A stretch of 64,000 nt of DNA from Microbacterium galbinum. Lineage in GTDB: Bacteria; Actinomycetota; Actinomycetes; Actinomycetales; Microbacteriaceae. The translations under genes and the position numbers were made by a program. The DNA is taken from contig NZ_JAHWXM010000001.1 of assembly GCF_023091225.1 (NCBI RefSeq), forward strand, positions 1,364,001 through 1,428,000, given 5' to 3'. Positions 60,401 to 64,000 of the stretch are shown here, in pieces. The notes below the pieces were generated by a model. It was not told the origin of the DNA, did no database searches, and saw only the letters and a program-made list of their open reading frames with translations. Each line of letters starts with the position of its first letter. Position 1 is the first letter of the stretch.

Positions 60401-61378
60401 TCAGCCCTTGACGGCGCCGACCATGATCCCCTTGTTGAAGTACTTCGCGACGAACGGGTAGGCGACGAGCATCGGGATGGTCGCGATGACGACGGTCGAG
60501 TACCGCATGAGGTCGGCGAGTTCACGGCGCCGCAGCTGCTCGGCGACGTCTCCGCCCCCGCCCGAGTCGTTGAGGATCAGGAGTCCTCTCAGCACGAGCT
60601 GCAGGGGTTGCAGGTCGGCGTTGCGCAGGTAGAGCAGGGCGTCGAAGTACGAGTTCCACTGCATGATCGCGTACATCAGGGCGATGACGGCGAGCAGGGG
60701 CTTCGCGAGCGGCACGACGATGGTCCAGAGGATGCGCAGTTCGGATGCCCCGTCGAGCTGTGCCGCCTCGTACACCTCGTCGGGCACGGCCGAGCGGAAG
60801 TACACGATCGCGATGATCACCTGCCAGACGCCGATCGCGTTGGGCAGCAGCATCGACCAGCGGGTGTCGAGGAGGCCGAGGGACTGCACGACGAGGTACA
60901 TCGGGATGACGCCACCGCTGAAGAGCATCGTGAACACGACGCCACCGGTGATGACCTTGCGTCCGAAGAGCTGGGTCCGCGAGAGCGGGTAGGCGACGGC
61001 GACGGTGCCGAGCACGCTGATGAGCGTGCCGACGACGGTGTAGAAGATCGAGTTGCCGAATCCGCGGAGGATCGCGGGGTTGCCGAGCGCCTCTTCGTAG
61101 CCGCGGAGCGTGAAGTCGACGGGCCAGAAAAGCACGCGGCCCGCCGAGACGGCCTGGGGGCTCGAGACCGAGCTCGCGAGGATGTTCAGCAGCGGCAGCA
61201 GCACGACGAGCAGGAAGACCGTGAGCAGGACGTAGGCCGCGGCGATGAACACGCGGTCGGTCTTTGTCTCCTTGACCTTGACGCCGCGGGTGAGCGGGTC
61301 GCGCTTCGGCCGGCGCTTCTTGTTCTTCGCGACGACGACCTCTTCGGTCAGGAGCGCCTCGGTGTTGATCGTGGTCAC
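60401..61378 (-). CDS. Carbohydrate ABC transporter permease (LplC-like)
   Basis: 325-aa permease, six-helix type. A long basic N-terminus (KNKKRRPKRDPLTRG) precedes helix 1 (VFIAAAYVLLTVFLLVVLLP); EAAQLDGASELRILWTIVVP is the EAA loop for the ATPase. The final VAYPFVAKYFNKGIMVGAVKG is the LplC-type C-terminus. GTG at 61378 overlaps the stop of the other permease (GTGA). With the LplB-like partner it forms the heterodimeric pore. Confidence 0.94.
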   Translation of the reverse strand: MTTINTEALLTEEVVVAKNKKRRPKRDPLTRGVKVKETKTDRVFIAAAYVLLTVFLLVVLLPLLNILASSVSSPQAVSAGRVLFWPVDFTLRGYEEALGNPAILRGFGNSIFYTVVGTLISVLGTVAVAYPLSRTQLFGRKVITGGVVFTMLFSGGVIPMYLVVQSLGLLDTRWSMLLPNAIGVWQVIIAIVYFRSAVPDEVYEAAQLDGASELRILWTIVVPLAKPLLAVIALMYAIMQWNSYFDALLYLRNADLQPLQLVLRGLLILNDSGGGGDVAEQLRRRELADLMRYSTVVIATIPMLVAYPFVAKYFNKGIMVGAVKG

Positions 61379-62349
61379 CACAGTCCGTTTCCCGTCACTC
61401 GCTTCGACACCGTGTTCACCACGAGCAGCAGCACGAGGCTGATCACGGCGTTGAAGAGCCCGATCGTCGCCCCGAGACTGAAGTTCGCGTTGAGGATGCC
61501 CGTTTTATACACATAGGTCGGGATGATCTCGGATGTCGAGAGGTTGAGGGCGTTCTGCAGCAGGAACGCCTTCTCGAACCCGATCGCCATGATGTTGCCG
61601 ACGCCGAGGATGAGGATGATGGATGCCGTGGGCAGCAGCGCCGGGATGTCGACGTTCCAGATCTTCTGGAGCCTGCTCGCGCCGTCGATCTTGGCGGCCT
61701 CGTAGAGCGAGGTGTCGACCGACGCGAGGGCGGCGAGGTAGATGACGGCCAAGTATCCGGTCGTGGTCCAGATGTCGGTGGCGACGTAGATGTGCCGGAA
61801 GAAGTCGGCGCTGGCGAGCAGATCGACCTGCCCCGCGCCGAAGAAGCTGAACGTGCGCCCGAGGAGTCCGACGCGCGGCGAGAGCAGCAGGATCGTCATC
61901 GACACCACGACCACCGTCGAGATGAAGTACGGCGCGTAGGTGACCATCTGCACGGTGCGCTTGAAGAAGCGCAGTCGCACCTCGTTGAGCGCGAGGGCGA
62001 GGATGATCGGCAGCGGGAAGCTGGCGAGCAGGGTGTACGCGGCGAGGATGAACGTGTTGCCGACCAGGCGCGGGAAGACGGGGTTGCGGAAGAGGTTCGC
62101 GAAGTTGTCGAAGCCCACCCAGGGGCTGCCCCAGACGCCGTCGATCGGGTTGTAGTTCTTGAACGCGATGACCGCGTTGGCCATCGGGATGTAGCGGAAC
62201 ACGATGAACCAGATGATGGGGATCAGCAGCAGGAGGTACAGCTGCCAGTAGCGGCGCAGGCTGCGACGGAACCGGGACTGCCGTTTCCGTCGTTCCGCGG
62301 GTGCCGCCGCAGTCGCGGTGGGGAGGTCTTGCTCGACACTGAGCGTCAT
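61375..62349 (-). CDS. Carbohydrate ABC transporter permease (LplB-like)
   Basis: 324-aa permease. The first ~30 residues are basic; helix 1 is YLLLLIPIIWFIVFRYIPM; EAAKIDGASRLQKIWNVDIPALLPT is the EAA loop and the tail NTVSKRVTGNGLW is typical of LplB. First gene of the transporter operon. Its start ATG at 62349 is preceded by an AAGAAGG site and an operator-like dyad (62367-62386) overlapping the -10. No ATPase gene is in the operon, so a shared MsiK-type ATPase is probably used. Confidence 0.94.
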   Translation of the reverse strand: MTLSVEQDLPTATAAAPAERRKRQSRFRRSLRRYWQLYLLLLIPIIWFIVFRYIPMANAVIAFKNYNPIDGVWGSPWVGFDNFANLFRNPVFPRLVGNTFILAAYTLLASFPLPIILALALNEVRLRFFKRTVQMVTYAPYFISTVVVVSMTILLLSPRVGLLGRTFSFFGAGQVDLLASADFFRHIYVATDIWTTTGYLAVIYLAALASVDTSLYEAAKIDGASRLQKIWNVDIPALLPTASIILILGVGNIMAIGFEKAFLLQNALNLSTSEIIPTYVYKTGILNANFSLGATIGLFNAVISLVLLLVVNTVSKRVTGNGLW

Positions 62350-62366
62350 GTCTGCCTTCTTGGGAG

Positions 62367-62386
62367 AATTACTTTACGTCGTAATA
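62367..62386. promoter_or_regulatory. Operator-like dyad before the transporter operon
   Basis: AATTACTTTACGTCGTAATA contains dyads ATTAC...GTAAT and TTACG-T-CGTAA and overlaps a TATATT -10 (62388-62383, minus strand). It differs from the GH27/GH95 site only in a few positions and one deleted base. Confidence 0.65.
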
Positions 62387-62515
62387 TAAACACCGCCGAG
62401 GCCGATGCGCAACCCGAACATCCGACGTCTCCCCCGGGCGCTGAGATGATCCGGGCGCACGAAAGGTCGGCATCGCGGCGGATACCGACCTCTCGTGCGA
62501 CCCGAACGGATGCCG

Positions 62516-62764
62516 TCAGCCGCGAGCGCGAGCGTTGTGCATCGCGATCACTGCGGCCGGCAGCGCGACCCACAGCACGAGGGTGGGCAGCACCCACCAC
62601 CATGCCGAGTCGCCCTGCTCGACCCAGGCGCCGCCGAGCATGCCGACACCGAAGGCCACGCACGCTCCCCCGCCTGCGCTCATCGCGATCGACCACTTCG
62701 GCGTGACCTCGGCCTCACGCCAGTACGGCACCCGTCGTCCGGGGTTGGCGCGGACGACGCTCAC
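62516..62764 (-). CDS. Small membrane protein, unknown function
   Basis: 82-aa hypothetical membrane protein. After MSVVRANPGRRVPYWR it has two hydrophobic segments (SAGGGACVAFGVGMLGGAW and WWWVLPTLVLWVALPAAVIAM) with a short charged loop. No domain is recognised. The GTG start at 62764 follows the stop of the 18-aa microprotein by three bases, so the two are translated in one coupled unit. Nothing is known of its role. Confidence 0.75.
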   Translation of the reverse strand: MSVVRANPGRRVPYWREAEVTPKWSIAMSAGGGACVAFGVGMLGGAWVEQGDSAWWWVLPTLVLWVALPAAVIAMHNARARG

Positions 62765-62767
62765 GAT

Positions 62768-62824
62768 CTATCCCGTGAAGAGACCCAAGCCGATGAAAAA
62801 GAAGAGAACTCCGGCGAACAGCAT
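62768..62824 (-). CDS. 18-aa leaderless hydrophobic microprotein
   Basis: 18-codon ORF reading MLFAGVLFFFIGLGLFTG, almost entirely hydrophobic, enough for one short membrane helix. The ATG lies exactly six bases after TACGGT and the stop is three bases before the GTG of an 82-aa membrane protein, so its translation would couple to it. No family is recognised. It may be a real microprotein or a leader for the next gene. Confidence 0.6.
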   Translation of the reverse strand: MLFAGVLFFFIGLGLFTG

Positions 62825-62830
62825 CCGACG

Positions 62831-62836
62831 ACCGTA
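62831..62836 (-). promoter_or_regulatory. Leaderless -10 (TACGGT) of the 18-aa microprotein
   Basis: TACGGT, six bases, ATG at 62824. Confidence 0.65.
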
Positions 62837-62920
62837 ACAACGTCGTGCACGACCGACAACCGCGGCGCCCGCCGGGCCGTAGCCTGGTTTGCACACCCGC
62901 AGAGCGAACGAGGAGCAGTC

Positions 62921-63427
62921 ATGGCCGCAGAGATCGACGAGGCCGAGCGCGCGGCCCGCGCCGCCCACCTCAAGGAGCGGATCTACCTCACGTTCGCCGC
63001 ACTCGCCGTCGTCATCACGCTCTCGACCCACGGCCACGTGAGCGCCGGCGAGGCGGCGACGACGCTCATCGTCACGGTGATGGGCACCCTGCTCGCCGTC
63101 TTCACCGCCGACCTGATCTCGCACCTCGTCGTACACGAGCGGCTCTTCACGCCGCCCGAGCTGCGGCACGCTCTCGCGTCGAGCTTCGGGGCGCTCAGCA
63201 CGGTCGTGCTGCCGTTCGTGTTCCTGGGATTCGCGGGGCTCGATGCCTGGTCGACGGATGCCGCGCTGCGCGCCAGCGCGATCGCCCTGCTCGCCTCACT
63301 CATCGTCATCGGCTGGATCGCCGTACGACGGATGCCGTTGACGTGGTTCCAGCGCCTCGTCGCGCTCGGAGCCGAGGCGGCGCTCGGCCTCGCCGTCATC
63401 GGCCTGCAGGTGCTCGCGCACGGGTGA
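62921..63427 (+). CDS. Hypothetical four-helix membrane protein
   Basis: 168-aa protein with an acidic-basic N-terminal helix (AAEIDEAERAARAAHLKERI) and about four hydrophobic segments: TFAALAVVITLSTHG, TLIVTVMGTLLAVFTADL, LSTVVLPFVFLGFAGL and ALLASLIVIGWIAV. A conserved-looking ADLISHLVVHERLF may contain functional His residues. Resembles unannotated actinobacterial membrane proteins; function unknown. ATG at 62921 follows GAGGAGC. Confidence 0.8.
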   Translation: MAAEIDEAERAARAAHLKERIYLTFAALAVVITLSTHGHVSAGEAATTLIVTVMGTLLAVFTADLISHLVVHERLFTPPELRHALASSFGALSTVVLPFVFLGFAGLDAWSTDAALRASAIALLASLIVIGWIAVRRMPLTWFQRLVALGAEAALGLAVIGLQVLAHG

Positions 63428-63500
63428 TTCTGGCGCGACATATTCGCACACACGCATGTTCCGGGGAGTCAACGCCCTGCCGTGATGGCGTCGACGCACC

Positions 63501-63506
63501 TAGCGT
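63501..63506 (+). promoter_or_regulatory. Leaderless -10 (TAGCGT) of the edge gene
   Basis: TAGCGT, six bases, ATG at 63513. Confidence 0.65.
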
Positions 63507-63512
63507 CGCGGT

Positions 63513-64000
63513 ATGAACGCACAACTGAAGATCGCAGGGCAGAACCCTGAACTGCTGGGCCTGGGGTCCGTCCTCGTCGGTTCGCTTCCCGCCGCACTGA
63601 TGACCGATGACGCTCCCGACCACTACACCGTCGAAGCGGTGTTCACGCGCAAAGCCGATCGCGATGAGGTCGATGCGATCCAGAGCAGCGAGATGCGCGA
63701 CCACCTGTCCGCGAACGGATACCCGACGGTCGAGCTGCACGTGGCGGACCGTCGCCTCGAGATCGCGAACACCAATCTGGAAGAGCTTCGCGATGGCCTC
63801 GCCTCCGTGCTCGCGCAGCGGCTCGCCGAGATCACGACCGCCCTGCACACGGCCCGTGCGCAGGCGGCCGACCGATTCCAGATCGCCTCCGACCGCGAGC
63901 AGGAGCGCGCGGCGCTGGTCGCCGCGCTCGCCGACGCGGTTGTGTTCACCCCTCCCTCCGGAAGCGATCGGTCGTCCGACGACGACTCCCGCATCGAGGA
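63513..64000 (+). CDS. Protein of unknown function, 3' partial
   Basis: At least 162 residues, open to the window edge. It begins MNAQLKIAGQNPELLGL and continues with mixed alpha/beta sequence (HYTVEAVFTRKADRDEVDAI, then GYPTVELHVADRRLEI), then a Glu/Ala/Arg-rich helix to residue ~135 and an acidic Ser/Asp stretch at the edge. No signal, membrane segment or known domain is seen. The start is supported by a leaderless -10. The rest of the gene lies beyond 64000. Confidence 0.7.
   Translation, partial: MNAQLKIAGQNPELLGLGSVLVGSLPAALMTDDAPDHYTVEAVFTRKADRDEVDAIQSSEMRDHLSANGYPTVELHVADRRLEIANTNLEELRDGLASVLAQRLAEITTALHTARAQAADRFQIASDREQERAALVAALADAVVFTPPSGSDRSSDDDSRIE

Noticed and set aside
62441..62515. 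Possible additional gene before the small membrane proteins
   Set aside because: No start, RBS or coding-like frame; it is ordinary intergenic sequence between the transporter operon and 62516.
1..64000. CRISPR array, tRNA, rRNA, prophage or insertion sequence
   Set aside because: No spaced direct repeats of 25-40 bp, no cloverleaf or CCA-type ends, no transposase, integrase or phage structural motifs were recognised.

Overview
The window is high-GC, densely coded chromosome from an actinobacterium, most likely a Microbacteriaceae member close to Microbacterium. Support comes from strong G/C third-position use, frequent GTG starts, 4-nt GTGA/ATGA gene overlaps, mycothiol-type thiol enzymes, the 32-residue ribosomal protein bS22 beside its small HTH partner, and many leaderless promoters. 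Genus is an inference. There is no phage, integrase, transposase, CRISPR array, rRNA or tRNA; two partial genes run off the edges.

Layout. 1-3530: operon for an Fe/polyamine/phosphonate-type ABC importer. 3618-7782: YegP, a polar amino-acid ABC importer, a Dabb/glutaredoxin/rhodanese cluster, bS22 and an HTH protein. 8053-14058: ArsR regulator divergent from a two-gene Trk K+ system, DUF1905, proC, a CDF metal exporter, tadA and upp. 14074-26658: GNAT, a 1169-aa nuclease-helicase, nadE, a nucleosidase, sbcC/sbcD, an MFS pump behind a hairpin that hides its ribosome site, and a DIP1984 protein. 26711-31120: GNAT, a Cys-rich leader ORF ahead of a winged-helix regulator, an AlkA-like glycosylase, small genes, a free-standing 32-aa ORF with its own promoter and terminator, and rtcB. 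31226-40317: MFS, M20 peptidase, FUSC-like protein, thioredoxin-like and VOC proteins, thrC, ogt, arsC and a DesK/DesR-like two-component pair. 40471-45740: membrane proteins and a copper/heme operon (CopC, PCuAC, DyP, PepSY). 45796-51249: SDR, DUF4333 lipoprotein, CNNM/CBS protein, TerC under a Mn2+ (yybP-ykoY) riboswitch, a DoxX remnant fused by overlap to a VOC gene. 51319-62349: plant-glycan locus with secreted GH27, GH95 fucosidase, acetyl-xylan-type esterase, ROK regulator and a CUT1 importer lacking its ATPase. 62516-64000: small membrane proteins and a gene of unknown function.

How it fits together. In the glycan locus GH27 trims extracellular polymer, the SBP and two permeases import oligosaccharides using an ATPase coded elsewhere, and cytoplasmic GH95 and the esterase finish the job. 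A near-identical operator-like sequence lies in the GH27/GH95 intergenic region and before the transporter, suggesting joint control, plausibly by the ROK protein.

The most notable observations are the rigid leaderless geometry (a -10 hexamer exactly six bases before the start codon) at 16 genes, the shared operator, the Cys-codon leader ORF, the MFS leader hairpin, an 18-residue leaderless membrane microprotein and the small transcript before rtcB. Most gene calls are ordinary core and accessory functions; no clearly novel multi-gene system is proven here.
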